Source: Acanthamoeba sp. SK_2022b
Lineage: Eukaryota > Discosea > Longamoebia > Acanthamoebidae
NCBI GenBank assembly: GCA_027943245.1
Contig: JANDJZ010000545.1
Location: 1 to 27,350 of the forward strand
Reading direction: 5' to 3'
DNA: 27,350 bases
The notes under the pieces are model-generated. The model had not been told where the DNA came from and searched no databases. It saw only the letters and a list, made by a program, of their open reading frames with translations. Numbering within the stretch: position 1 is the stretch's first letter; every line of letters begins with the position of its first letter. Positions 1 to 11,014 of the stretch are shown one piece after another. The translations under genes and the position numbers were made by a program.

Positions 1-1150
1 GCGGAACTTGCGGTCCTCCTCCTCCAGCCGCTTCTTCTGCTCGCGCTCGCGCTTCTCCCGCTTCTTGCGCTGCTTGGGCGTCTCGCTCTCTCGCACGACG
101 CCGCCGACCGCCGCGCCGGCCGTGTTGCATCGGCGCCTCGTGGCGACGTTGCCTTCGCCCTTGTTGTTGTTGTTGTTGTTGTTTGGGTGGAGGTGGTCCT
201 GTTGCTCGAGGTCTTCGTCGTCGGGACGCTTCACGTTGGCGCCGCACTCGCACGGGTAGAAGCTCTGGCCCTTCCTGATGCTCACTGTTGAATTGAAGGC
301 AAAGGCCCCGCGTAGTGAGCATTTAAAATCAAAATGTGTGCGGCTACGCGACAGATGGCGCACCTTGCGTGTTGCAGCGGTAGCAGGAGACGATGGCCAC
401 GTCGGCCTCGGGGTGAGTGCTGGCGCGCTGCCTCGGGGTGGTGTCCACCTCCTGCGTTGAAAAAACGATCAGAAAAAATTGATTCTACAAGATGAATGAT
501 ACAAGAAGAATGGAGAGGGGGGTAGAGGTACCGTGGACGAGGACGAGGATACGAGCGAAGCCGTGGAGGCGGAGGGCGAGATGTACCTCTCCTTTTGAAC
601 CGGAATGTCATCGTTGCTCATAAGGCACTCAATGCCGGCGCCCTCCGTGCCGTCATCATTCAGGAAGATCTTGAACAGCGGTAGCCGATCGGGATAACCC
701 TTGAGGATCTCCACGCACTCGGAGGGGAAGAGTCCAATCTTACCGCCAATCTGCCCGACCCACCACGAGGGGTCCTGCAAACCGATCCATCAGCATCCAT
801 CCACAGATGACCAAAGATCTTGGCCGCTACGCGAATGCAAAAAGCGATTTGGGACCGGACGGTCGCACCTCCTCGGCTTTGGCGATGGCTGTGAGGACGT
901 CGTACTGACGGAAGCCCAGCTCGTAGTCCTGGACGGCCTCGAACGTGCACATGGCCACCACGCGCACGCCCTCGCCTTCCCCCACCGGCTGGTCGGTGTC
1001 AGAGCCAGAGCTCTGCCTTTGAATCTACAAGGGTTCAGCATAGAGGAAAGAACATGCTTAGACATCTTCAATGAGGCCGCCCACTACAAACTTGTAGAAC
1101 GAATGGACCCTTCTCCAGAATTGGTAGAGGAGGCTTACCTTGTCGTCCAT
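1..1150 (-). CDS. SH3-domain protein with paired-Cys motif and charged helix (3' end off window)
   Basis: Partial gene read leftward from the ATG at 1148-1150. Exons are 1139-1150, 869-1012, 532-774, 364-451 and 1-284, all in phase with GT-AG borders. An SH3 domain spans residues about 21-78: VAMCTFEA stands where ALYDY normally is, then the WW pair of SWWVGQ and the GLFPSECVEIL end. SH3 domains bind proline-rich partners, so an adaptor or cytoskeletal role is likely. The SH3 is followed by a Ser-rich stretch, then CYRCNTQ, whose C-x-x-C is paired across an intron with FYPCECG, possibly a small metal site. A run of about seven Asn comes next, and the visible part ends in a highly charged K/R/E helix, a likely coiled coil. 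No homologue is named for the whole architecture. The SH3 call is firm; the rest is description. Confidence 0.8.
160..184. repeat. (TTG)n trinucleotide repeat, codes for Asn run
   Basis: Seven TTG units lie in the last visible exon of the SH3 gene. The coding strand reads AAC repeatedly, giving a poly-Asn linker. Confidence 0.85.
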
Positions 1151-1678
1151 CTTCTGGTGTTGTGTGGTGTAGACTGGTAGAGTAGTTCAGTTCTTCTCCT
1201 GCTTGGAACTGAAGCCTGGCTAGCTGGCTGGCGTTGTATGCTTCCTCAAACAATGGAGTAGATACAAAAAGGGGGGTGGACTGATGATGCTGAAGAACAG
1301 GATTCCTCGAGGTTGCTTGAGGGGAGGACCAACTGCAAGACAACGCCACTTGAAGATAGAGGAAGGGGGACGACGACGGAACAGAACACCTTGGCCAAGC
1401 GTTGGCGCAACCGTGATTGGCCGAGGGCCACCCTCTGGCGGAGCTTCTCCAGGAGTCCAGGAGTCGGGCAGGCCACGGGGCCAGTTGGCAGCCTCCCCTG
1501 GTCGCACGAAGCAACCAGTGGATCTCTACACGGCCACTTCGCGCCTGCCGGTTGGGCGCCGCAAGGATATCTTTTAACTCCTATTCTGCGGATTGACTCC
1601 GACATAACGAGAGGCACTCTTCTCTCTTTTTATGTACATGTGTCGCTTTCGTTTTTTTCGTTTTCGTGATCGCCCTGG
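1151..1678. other. Intergenic region between the first two minus-strand genes
   Basis: About 530 bases lie between the start of the SH3 gene and the stop of the next minus-strand gene. Open frames here show no recognisable protein pattern and no consistent splice pairing. The part near 1151 should hold the SH3 gene promoter and the part near 1678 the 3' end of the upstream gene. I see no clear TATA box or other element. Confidence 0.5.
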
Positions 1679-2706
1679 TCAGATGAGGGCGTGTGCAGTA
1701 GCGCCTCCGGAGCGTGCGAAGGAGAGCGGGCGGCCACAACACGAACAGAAGTGTGCGTCGGCCGGACAACCTCGCCCGCATCCCTCACACAACTGCTCGT
1801 GCTGCGAGCCTCGCGCCCGCCCTTGGTCGTACCGCACGCCGTCCTTCTCGAGGATGGCGTAGTCGCCGGCGTCCGAGTTGATGGACGCGTCGTGTTGGCC
1901 GCCATCATCGAAGTTCACCAGATCGTGTTTGGCCATGACGGCGTGAAGTCGGAGGACTTGTCGTTGGAGAGGTCGCACTACGCAGAGGTAGCCCACCATC
2001 AGCAGGAGGAAGGTGAAGAGTTGGACCGTCAGCAGTCCTCCATACGCCGCGTAGTTCACCATTGGCACATGAATCCTGCTCACGCTCAGGTCCTGAGTGT
2101 ACCATGGGAGACACAGAAAAATGAGTGGCGACAAGCAGGCCGGCAGAGGGGGACCACGTACTACATCGAAGTTGTGAGCAGTGAGCTGCATGTTGGGAAG
2201 AGTCAAGGCGGGTGCATCGATGGTGACGTTGAACACAATGTCCCCTCCTCTGTATCCCCCCAATTCCCCTTCAGCATCTTTACTTTTAAACGTAAAATAA
2301 AAAAATAAAAAAAAACGAAATTGTGGAAAAGATAGAGCAGGTGGAAGGAGTGGACGAACTGGGAGAAGTCTTGGTAAGGGTTGGTTGCAGGTGAGGCGAT
2401 TGGCGAAGAGGAAACCAGACTGCGGCAGAAGTTGAAGAGGAAGGCTGCTTGCTCGTGGCTCACCCCAACGCTGGCAGTTGTCCCCGAGGCGGTGCTAGGA
2501 CGAACAGGAGCGCCGTCACAGCGGGTCGTCAGGACCAGCAAGATCCAGGTTCCTGGTAGAACAAGGTTGAAGAGGTCAGCTTCCTCCTTAACAGTGAAGA
2601 AGTAGTTGGGGCTGGGGCAAGACTGGCCCCGGTAGGTACACTCATCACCTGTGATGGAGAGGACCAACAACCTAGCAGGGGCGAGTCGTGAGCAGGAGGG
2701 ATACAT
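1679..2706 (-). CDS. Predicted single-pass membrane protein with C-terminal zinc ribbon
   Basis: Model of 282 aa: exons 2360-2706, about 2162-2249 and 1679-2092. The first intron begins CA|GTTCGT and ends ATACAG. The second may begin at GTACGT or three bases earlier (2165). The N-terminus has a modest hydrophobic stretch (ARLLVLSITG) followed by a Cys-containing region, a signal-anchor or signal-peptide candidate. Residues about 161-184 form a clear membrane span (GGLLTVQLFTFLLLMVGYL). The tail ends in CEGCGRGCPADAHFCSCCG, the two-knuckle pattern of a small zinc ribbon (C247, C250, C261, C264). If the N-terminus is lumenal, the zinc ribbon faces the cytosol. I do not recognise the extracellular part. 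The start codon and the first intron are the weakest points. Confidence 0.6.
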
Positions 2707-3000
2707 GAGAGGAATGGCCGTTGAGTCTCAATGGACTACGGTTGGCTCTGAATGTTGCTGAAACCTGGGCTCTAAGAGAGTGGTCGGCTGGTTAAGCTGA
2801 TCAGGCCACTTCTTGCCCGTTTTTCGGTGGCTGCGTAAGTTGATCGGCCTCACCATCAGTGCCATTTCTATTTTATAAATTCAAAATTGATTTTATAAAA
2901 AACAATAAAAAAAAGGCACTATTCTATTCTTACTCAGCGCCCTGCGCTTCGAGTGTGGGCCAGAAGGCAAACAAACACGAGCTCTGGTCTGTCGTCTCCC

Positions 3001-4444
3001 TCATGAAGGTGAAGTGTCGGAGTGGAGGCGAAACGACAGGAGGAGAGGGCGGTGGTCGGATACGGTGAGGTCGGGCACCACCTGTAGTCGCGCGGCCACC
3101 GCCCGATGTAGTCCACTCGACAGCCACGCGTAGTCCACCCGCGTGCCGGCCCAACACGTCCACCCCTCCGTGTGCGTCTCCACCTCGTCTTCATCTTCAT
3201 CAACATCGCCATCATCATCGACATCATCGTTCTCCTCTCCCTCATCTTTCTTCTCGTGCGACGTGTTGTGGTTGGCGGGGCGTGTCGTGGCGTGGGGAAC
3301 GTCGACGAAGCCGCGTCGCCGCAGCAGCTCGGTGGCCTCGGCCGAGGGCGGATCCAAGCCTGCCCGCGCGCGCCTCTCCACGATTCGCGCCCATTCGTCG
3401 TCGCTGTAGTCGCCTCTTTGCCGCTCCCCCCCCCATGACACGTCAGCAGAGTCCCCACACGCATCGATTCGTAGCGCACGATACCGAGAGAGGGCGTTGA
3501 AGTCGCCCACGAGCGCGCGAAGCGGGCCGCAGCAGGCTTCGCCGTCCAGGTAGGCCAACAGGGACTCCACCTGGCCCACACGCCGCGACTCCCTATTGGT
3601 CCGCGTGCTCATTTGATGAGCCAATCAGCCACAACCGTAAACGCGTTCGCGCGCGCGCGGGTGTGGGAGAGAGTGGAGGTGATACGCCAAGTGGTCGAGG
3701 TGAACGCTGAACACGTCGACGGCCCCGAGGCCCGCCGCCTGCACGCGCATGCCCACCAGCGGCCGGTCCTGTCCGGACTGAGCGGTCGGCCAGCCAAATG
3801 GGGGGGGGGGCGGTAAGGGAGACAAGATGGAATGCGCGACAACATGTTTGGGGGGTGGACACGTGGAGACCGACCGGAGTGGGGAGGCGATGGAGTAGGC
3901 GATGGACGACCGGCAGCCGCGACGCCACGAGGCTGCCGCCCCAGTCGGCTAGGCTCAGCCACTCCCACGCCCACCTCCAGCCCTCCGCGCTCTCGCCCTC
4001 GGGCGCTACACACGCCCACCACCACGCGCCCAGAACATGATGACGTCAGCACGCCGTCCCCGTGACGTGGCCAGCCTCATGAATGTGGGGGGGGGGCAAG
4101 GCTGTGCTCCGCACGGAGAGACAGCAGCGACTGGAAGAGGGAGAGGTCGGTGCTCTTGGGGTCCTCCTCGCCCTCGGCGCCAAAGTCGTCGGCCAGCCAG
4201 CGTGGCCGCGCCTGCACCTCCTGGCTCCTCGCCGCACGACCGCGCGCCCGCCAACGCGTGCCCACAGCACCGTAAGCCACCGGTTTAGGGAGGGAGGAGG
4301 AGAAAAAGGGGGGGGGGGGGCAACCTGGAGGCACAGCACGTGCGGGCGCAGGTCGCGCACGAGGGCGGCCACCCGGCGCGTGCTGGAGCGACGCCGCCGG
4401 TCGCGCCAACCGTGTACGTTCAAGCTCAGCACACACACCTCCAT
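3001..4444 (-). CDS. Endonuclease/exonuclease/phosphatase (EEP) family hydrolase
   Basis: Model of 346 aa from five exons: 4325-4444, 4115-4220, 3875-4005, 3686-3777 (start possibly 3768) and 3001-3592. The EEP (DNase I/APE1-like) catalytic set is visible in order: LSLNVHGW (N9), LCLQE with the catalytic Glu as first residue of exon 2 (E41), WGGSLVASRLPV as the usual G-x-x-L-x-S-R segment, FSVHLDH (H145), LVGDFNAL (D180, N182), RVDYAW and SDHRP (D329, H330). These enzymes cleave phosphodiesters or phosphate monoesters with Mg2+; the substrate cannot be read from sequence. There is no signal peptide. An acidic insert rich in Asp and Glu sits between GDFN and the last motif, coded at about 3174-3255. 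Family is secure; the exact exon 4 border is less so. Confidence 0.85.
4041..4052 (-). other. Branch-site-like TGCTGACGTCA element in EEP intron
   Basis: On the sense (minus) strand this reads GTGCTGACGTCA inside intron 4006-4114. The A of CTGAC is about 40 nt before the splice acceptor. It is one of four intronic copies in the window. Confidence 0.45.
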
Positions 4445-4577
4445 TAATTAAGATAACAATATAATTTATTTTTATTTTTCCTGTTTTATTTGTTCACCTT
4501 TTTCCCTTTTTTGGTGAATACATGTGTTATGCAGTACGGAGCGTGACCAACGATCGTCGCATCGCGCTCCTGTTGTG

Positions 4578-4613
4578 TGGTTGGTTGGTTGGTTGTTGTT
4601 GTTGTTGTTGTTG
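4578..4613. repeat. (TTGG)n/(TTG)n simple repeat
   Basis: TTGG units pass into TTG units immediately 3' of the stop codon of the vWA gene (minus strand), so the repeat lies in its 3' UTR or the intergenic space. Confidence 0.8.
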
Positions 4614-4615
4614 CT

Positions 4616-6588
4616 TTACATCATGACGTAGCGGCGCTGGGGCGGGCGGACAAGGTTGTCGAGCTCGCGCTCGGCGATCTTTTGCCACTCGCTCCAGTCC
4701 TGGTCGGGCCGCGACTTGATGAACCCGGCGAGCTCCTCGACGAGCTCGGCCTTCTTGGCCGCGACGTCGTCGTCGTCGTTGGCGGCCAGCATCGCCTTGA
4801 TCTGCGGCCTGTCCTGTCGACGGTTCAACCGGGCCACGAGCTCGTCCTTGAGGCGTCGCTTGACCGCGTTCACGAAGGCCTCCCGCTTGTCGCTGAGGTC
4901 GTCCACCTCGAGGGCCTCCTCGCAACGGCGCTGGATGACGTCAGCATCGACGCCGCCCGCGACGACCTCGTCGACGGTGACGGCGTCGAGGAGGCGGAGC
5001 AGGTCCTCGGCCGCGACCAGCCTGACGAGGCCCACGAGCTGCTTGGCGTGCTCGTGCAGGCGGTCGTCGGCGTCGCCCGCGTCGGCCAGCTGCTCGGCCG
5101 CGCGCTCGTAGTAGGCCAGCACGCGGGCGAGCACGGCCTTGTAGTGCGCCGACACGCGGAGCGGGTAGTGCGAGTACTCCTCCTTGCCCTTGACCACGAG
5201 CGCCGGCGGGATGCCGGCCGAGTCGCACACGGTGGCGCCGGGCGGGGTCTCCCGGCACTGGTGGTCCTTGATCCACCACTTCATCGCGTTCACGAACCTG
5301 CGTAGGTTTGTGGGTTAGCAAATGAGATCGCTCTGCGCTGTGTGGTTTTGTGTGCTCTCTCCCTCTCCCTCTCTCTCTCACCTGACCAACAAGATGGCCT
5401 TGCGGATGGCGTTGTTGGAGTAGTGCTCCTCGCTGGCGTCGAAATCGACCTAGACACACGCGAACAACAATTTCAAATTGAAATTATAATGGTGGAGTAT
5501 TATAAATTATAGAATTATGTTTTAAATTATAGAATTATTGTGGAGTTATAAATTATATTTTAAAAAAAAATAAAAATAATCAAAGGGAGTCACAGGTAGC
5601 CGTACCTCGAGGGCGTTCTTGGCTACGTGCTTCTTCCCGTCGACATCGGAGTAGGTGACCACCAGCTCCAGCTTTTGCTTCTTGTCCGCTGTAGGGGCTG
5701 CGTGCGTGGTGTGTGCGCGCGTGCGTGTTGCCCGATGTGTAAGCTCGGGCGATACCTTGGTGGTGAGGGGGAGTGGGGCACGCCGCGCCAAAGCGAGGAG
5801 GCGCGCACCGGAGCCCAGCAGGGACTTGAGCGAGGAGACGAGCCCTCGCGGGCTGGAGGACGGGGCGATCTTGGCGAGGATCATGCCGCCCTTGGTGCCG
5901 CCGCTCTCGTCCTTGGCCGAGGGAAAGGCGCTCAGCATGCGCAGCAACTGCACTCCCCCGCCCCAACCCCAGCCCCAACCCAACCGACCAATCACGGTCA
6001 GCCCTGGGATGGCCTCTCGTCGAAGAAGAGGTGGGGCCGTGTGCGCACCAGGCCGTCTCGAGGGACCTCGTGGCCCGGAGAGCCGTACACTCTGCCCACC
6101 CACCGGTGAGTTTTATTATTTATTTAATTAATATTATATTGATAAATAAATAAAAAAATGTTTTGTGCGTACCGCTCGACTTGGACGGCGGAGGTGGCGC
6201 TGGGCAGGATCTTGACGTCGAGATCGAAGCAGCACGGGGTGACGACGTAGTCAAAGTCCTGCTCCATGAGCTGCTTGAACTCGGGCGACGACGTCACCGT
6301 GAAGTAGTTGCACCCCTTGATGTGCGCGATCGAGTCCACCAACTGTTTGACGTTCGCGAGGGATGGCGAGGGAGTGACGTCAGCACACGCGGCATTGGAG
6401 AAGGAGAGAAGGAGGCGGCGGGCGCACACACCTCGACGCCAAAGTCGATGCCGAGGCCGATGAAGGTGGTGAAGATCTTGCCATTCGTCGAATAGTTCTT
6501 GCAGTGCTTCAGCAGGCCGGCACTCTCATCGCTACTCGGCTGATGTCCCCGCACGCACGCACACAATCACACGACACACACGACACAC

Positions 6589-6621
<33 letters not shown>

Positions 6622-7042
6622 CACACACACACACACACGACACACACGACACACACGACACACACGACACACACGACACACACACACACAGAGAGAGAGA
6701 GAGAGTTAAGCGATGAGAGAGAGAGAGAGAGAGAGAGAAGGCTGGGTGGGGCAAGGAGAGCGCACTTGGGCGTCGGTGAGGAACATGATGCGCTTGGAGT
6801 GGGCGTCGGCGTCGATGCGGGCGATATGGTCGGCGAGGAGCTGGAAGCCCCCGAGGTAGCCCACCACCATCTCGGTGCTCCCGCGCGTGTTGAGACTGGC
6901 GATCTTGGCCTTGAGCGCGCCCACGTCCAGCGTGGATACCGTCTGCATCTTCTGCACCACCTCCACTCGCTGCCTCCCCCCACGCCCCCCGAACCTTGTT
7001 CAGTGTCATGCGTACGGGCGAGTGTGGTGTGTGTGTGTGTGT

Positions 7043-7073
<31 letters not shown>

Positions 7074-7256
7074 CATGCGGTGGAACACGTGGCGTACGTC
7101 ATCAAAGGTGACGAGGCCAAAGGCGTCGGTGGGCTGGAGGTTGTCGAGCAGGGTCATCACGCATTCCTTGGCCACCTCGAGCTTGTCCTTATCTTCGCCT
7201 GTTATCGGCGGTTGAGTCCACGCGCCGCACTCACGCACGCACACGCACACACGCAC

Positions 7257-7305
<49 letters not shown>

Positions 7306-7861
7306 ACCTCCACAACACACGAGTGTGTACCGGAGCGGAAGGGAGAGGCCATGGAGCCGGAGATGTCGAGCACGATGGAGAGCAGCACGGGCGGGCGGCC
7401 GTGCTTCTTGATGCCATCGCCGTCGAGCTTGCCGCGCATGCCGCACCCCACGTAGTACTCCATCGCCCCGCTGGGTTCACCGGCCAACAACAACACGTGC
7501 TGACGTCAGCACACGACGCACACGACAACAAGCCGAGCCGGGAGCGAGGAAGGAGGAGGTGAGGGCAGGGCAAGCCTTGCCTGATGGGATCCTTGGATGA
7601 GGCAAACGACCAATCGCATGAGAACAGCTCCTCCTCTTCGGTGCCCACGTCGAAGTAGTGCTCGTAGAAGATGCCTGCGTGTTGTTGTCGGTCAGGATCC
7701 CGACCGCGCGAAACAACCACACAGGAGAGAGGGAGGTCGGGTAGCTTGGGTAGGGCACCTTCGTGTGTGATGGAGGAGAGCGAGGGGAGGCTGTCATTGC
7801 CCAGGCGCACCTCAAAGCTGGCCGTGTCCTTGGCTCCACTCGCTACCGACACCGCAGCCAT
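4616..7861 (-). CDS. von Willebrand factor type A domain protein
   Basis: Model of 644 aa from 12 exons: 7759-7861, 7581-7674, 7331-7470, 7098-7198, 6766-6969, 6432-6539, 6173-6342, 6049-6091, 5809-5947, 5606-5688, 5382-5449 and 4616-5297. Every junction keeps phase. The vWA domain covers about residues 94-250 with a complete MIDAS metal site: DISGS (D101, S103, S105), T178 in NTRGST and D212 in FLTDAQ. A beta-rich region follows, including GGMILAKIAP and LVVTYSDVDGKK, as in cytosolic vWA proteins. The last 220 residues are helical and charged. No signal peptide or membrane span is seen, so a cytosolic scaffold is likely; the ligand is unknown. Intron 2 uses a GC donor (AG|GCAAGG). Three introns carry GT-rich microsatellites on the sense strand. 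Confidence 0.88.
6375..6386 (-). other. Branch-site-like TGCTGACGTCA element in vWA intron
   Basis: The sense strand reads GTGCTGACGTCA in intron 6343-6431. The A of CTGAC is about 37 nt before the acceptor. Confidence 0.45.
6551..6738. repeat. CA/CACGA and GA microsatellite block in intron
   Basis: About 140 bases of CA and ACACGAC units are followed by two GA runs, all within intron 6540-6765 of the vWA gene. On the transcribed sense strand the block reads TC then GT-rich. Confidence 0.9.
7025..7073. repeat. GT/GC/GA compound microsatellite in intron
   Basis: GT, GC and GA dinucleotide runs follow each other in intron 6970-7097 of the vWA gene. Confidence 0.9.
7231..7303. repeat. (CA)n microsatellite in intron
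   Basis: CA and CACG units fill most of intron 7199-7330 of the vWA gene. The sense strand is (GT)n. Confidence 0.9.
7497..7512. other. 16-bp perfect palindrome containing the CTGAC branch-like motif
   Basis: GTGCTGACGTCAGCAC is a perfect inverted repeat in intron 7471-7580 of the vWA gene. The sense-strand A of CTGAC lies about 35 nt before the acceptor. The centre TGACGTCA also matches the CRE/bZIP site. Confidence 0.5.
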
Positions 7862-8226
7862 TATTTGTTATTGTTTTTTTAATTTCTGTATAAAACGAAC
7901 AAAGAGATGTGTTCTTCTGTGGTGGGGCAGAGCGGTTGAGTACCAGCGCACATCATCTTCGGGTCAAGTCGGTGGTGTCGAACCTTGGGTTTAGATGAAA
8001 AAGCAAGTCGCTACGCGAGCAGGTGAAGGTGGTTGTGTTTTTTCCTCTCACCGAAATGGCCCTTTTCAGTCAACTCTCGCTACTCGCGAGGAAACGAGGG
8101 GGGGGGGAAGAGGAGAGGGGGGGAGGTAGAGCAAAGGCTATCTACAGTACATTTGGCGATTTCTCTACAAGCAAGCATCCGGTGGTGGAGGAAGGAGAGG
8201 AAGGAGAGAACAAGAAAGGCATGTGG
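7862..8226. other. Intergenic region between vWA and Rap-GAP genes
   Basis: About 365 bases lie between two minus-strand genes. The bases just above 7861 are AT-rich (a T-rich run, then TATAAAA near 7890 on the plus strand) and should lie in the vWA 5' UTR or promoter. Nothing coding is supported. Confidence 0.5.
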
Positions 8227-9772
8227 TCACACGGAGGAGGGGTCGACCGGGTGGCCGTGCTCGTGGGCCTGTGCGAACTTCTTTAGGGAGCTCTCCGCGT
8301 AGAGCTTGCGCAGGGCGCTGAACTCTCGCGAGTAGTGCGTCGCGCCCAGCCCGCTCAAAACTGTTAATAATAAAAACAACAACAACACGTAGCGGTCAGT
8401 CACCACGCGTAGCACAACACACATTGTAGACTCCACGTAGAGGAACGAGCATGCTCAATGGGGGGGGGGTTGGCATAGCCAAGCCGAGCTATGCACCTTT
8501 GGCAAACAAAAACTCTCGGAAGGCCTCGCCCTTGATGAAAATTGGTGGGTCGGGCATGGGCGGCTCGAACCTGGGCATCGTCTTCTTGCGCGCCACCGAC
8601 ATCCTGACAAAGAGGAGAGGGGGGGGGCAACAAAGTCAACACACGCGCTGCCAGACCACGCGTGCACAACAACGACGTCGACAAGAACGTACTTGTAGTA
8701 GGTGTTCTTTCGGTCGGGCGCCTCGGCTTCCGAACACACCTGGATCACGATCATGATCTCTGTACAACGGGAAGCACGCAGAACGAGGGGTCACCAACCG
8801 ATCGAGCGAGCGAGCGCGCGTGAATTGGGCCAAGGTGGGAGAGGGAGGGAGGGAGAGTGGGAAGCGCACGGTTGGTCTTGGAGGCCATGGAGTCGGGCGG
8901 GTGGGGCTGGTCGCCGTCCTTGAAAATGATCACCACCCTGTCATTTCCTGTCGACACACCACCAATCGGGTCAGTGGGGTCATATGTGCGTATTTAGAGA
9001 TATAAAAATATATAATTATAAATATGTGGGAGAAGTATCTACCGATGTGCTTCTTGCGCTCGAGCTGCTGGGGGTCCTTCTTGTAGAGCGGCAAGAGAGT
9101 GGACACGTGAAACATGATTTCTTCATCCCGCCACCGCGTGTACACCGAATGCGTGCCCGACCTGCCCTCTGTACGTTTGTTTGTTTGATTGATTTGTTTG
9201 TTTGTTTGTTTGTTTGTTTGTTTGTTTGTTTGGTGGCGACTCGGTCAGATCACGCGTGGCGCAGCGAGGTCATTGGTGAGGAGGAGCATACTCTGAATAT
9301 CGAGGCCGCCGTTGTGGCCGCTCCAGCCGAGCAGCTCGATCTTCTCGCCCAGCAGCTCCAGAAACTGTTCAAACTCGGGACTCGTTTCAACTGCACACGC
9401 ACGCACGGATAAGCCGACGACGACGGAGAAAGATGAAGCGAGAGGAGGGGAGAGGTTCACCATTGGAGAAGAACTCGTTCTCGTTCGTCTGGTGCGCCTC
9501 GCAGTAGACGACCCCTACTCGGATCCCGTCGGAACGCGGGGCGGGCTCGTCCAGCGCCTGCCAGGTTGGAAGAAAAGGAAAAAGAAAAAGAAAAGAAAAG
9601 GGGAGAGGAGAGGAGCAGTCAACGGCGATCGAGCCACGTGGCGAGAAGGAGAGAGGCGGGCAGGTACGATGATGTCTCGCTGCAGCGAGGCTGTGTTGGG
9701 AAGGGTGACCACGCTCGTAACCGACGCGTCGGGCTTGACGATGCCCAACAGGTCCTGCAGGCCCGGTCTACC

Positions 9773-9817
<45 letters not shown>

Positions 9818-10593
9818 CACGCGCGCGTGCGACGACGACACACATGTGTGCGTGAGTTTGTTGCGACCCGAGGGGAGCATGCGGGGGGGGGGCACGCACT
9901 CAATGCCGAGCACGCGCTTCCAAAAGGAGTTGGAGAGCTGCTGCTTGTCCACCGTGTGGAAGTCGGTGCTTCCCTGCAGGGCACACGTTAAGCGGGACGC
10001 CTCCAGCGTGTGTGCGTGAAAGCAACAGGTGGTGTACCTGGAAGCGGATGAGGAGGTGGTAGTGCGACTGGTCGTGGAAGAACATGGAGACGATCATCAC
10101 CCCACCACCGCGGACATGCACGAGGAAGTTTTTGTGCGCTGGACCACGGCAAGAGTTGACGCACAGTTGAGAAAGAACCACTCTACACTGGATAAATAAA
10201 ATAATAAAAATAATAAGGGGCTTAATATTTAATAAAAAGAAACGTAAATGCGAAGGGGCACAAACCAGTCTCGAGGTAGTGCAAGCGGTAGAAATGTGAG
10301 ATTTGATACATCTGATCCTCGGGTCCGAGCTGTGCCAAAATGGAGCGCTGAGGTGGGTAGAAGGGGCAGGAGGAGCCCTTGGGTCCGACAAACGCTGAGG
10401 CGGAGGAGGCGAGAGGCGAAGCACAAGAGGAAGAGGAGGAAGAGGAGGAAGAAGATGAAGACGGAGCGGAGGCGGAGAGGGCGAAATGAGTAGCCCCATT
10501 TCGTTTCTTCTCCACAATTGACTCTCCATTGGACCATCTATCATCGCTGTCGGTAAGGCCTTCGATGATCCAGCCCGGCGCGTAGGAAAACAT
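8227..10593 (-). CDS. Rap/Ran-GAP domain protein (GTPase-activating protein)
   Basis: Model of 436 aa from 11 exons: 10266-10593, 10038-10138, 9900-9973, 9668-9767, 9461-9557, 9292-9390, 9043-9168, 8870-8947, 8693-8759, 8497-8603 and 8227-8360. All are in phase. The C-terminal 250 residues match the Rap-GAP family closely: [74 protein letters not shown]. In Rap1GAP the Asn of HIGND is the catalytic Asn thumb; here it is about N310, and the preceding Gly codon is split by an intron. The protein should stimulate GTP hydrolysis on a Rap-like small GTPase in the cytosol or at membranes. The N-terminus has a Ser run and no other domain I can name. It is short for the family and ends soon after the GAP fold. 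Confidence 0.93.
9175..9232. repeat. (TTTG)n tetranucleotide repeat in intron
   Basis: About a dozen TTTG units lie in intron 9169-9291 of the Rap-GAP gene. The sense strand is CAAA. Confidence 0.9.
9773..9816. repeat. (CA)n microsatellite in intron
   Basis: About 21 CA units lie immediately 5' of the acceptor side of intron 9768-9899 in the Rap-GAP gene. The sense strand is (GT)n, ending next to the splice acceptor. Confidence 0.9.
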
Positions 10594-11014
10594 TATTTTG
10601 CGTAATTAATTAAATGGGGGCGAGAGACAGAGGTCCGAAGAGATGAGAGTAAAAAAGAATAATGCGATGTCGTTCCGATTAAAGCAGAACGACCAGAAAC
10701 CCCGACCACCAGACACAGATGAGCGATGGATCCAACGTGATCGGGTGAGTCGTGCTTCCTGCGTAGCTACCGTTGCCGGCACGAAAATGACAACATACCG
10801 CACATACCCGATGTCGCCAGAAAAGCTCGTTCCAGTGTAACAAACCATGCACCAACCAGCGTGCTCGATCATGATTTAATTCTTTTTCTTCTAGCCCCAT
10901 TAACAGAAAAATAAACGAGAAACTCATACGAACAAGGCCTTCAACAACCAGTTATTAACCACCAACCCCTTTTCACAGTACCACCAAGAGAGAGAGAGAG
11001 AGAGGAATACGACG
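10594..11014. promoter_or_regulatory. Divergent promoter region of Rap-GAP and tRNase Z-like genes
   Basis: About 420 bases separate two divergent start codons. The Rap-GAP side is AT-rich (TAATTAATTAAA at about 10602-10613). The other side has a (GA)n tract at 10987-11004 directly before the ATG of the tRNase Z-like gene. Both promoters must lie here; I cannot assign individual sites. Confidence 0.5.

Noticed and set aside
6504..7496. Long frames through the CA/GT repeats on both strands
   Set aside because: Their length comes from stop-free dinucleotide repeats. The vWA exons and splice sites explain the region.
7501..7508. TGACGTCA as a CRE/bZIP transcription-factor site
   Set aside because: Four of five copies are inside introns with a fixed orientation and distance to the acceptor, which fits splicing better than transcription control. 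I keep the CRE reading as an alternative in the finding.
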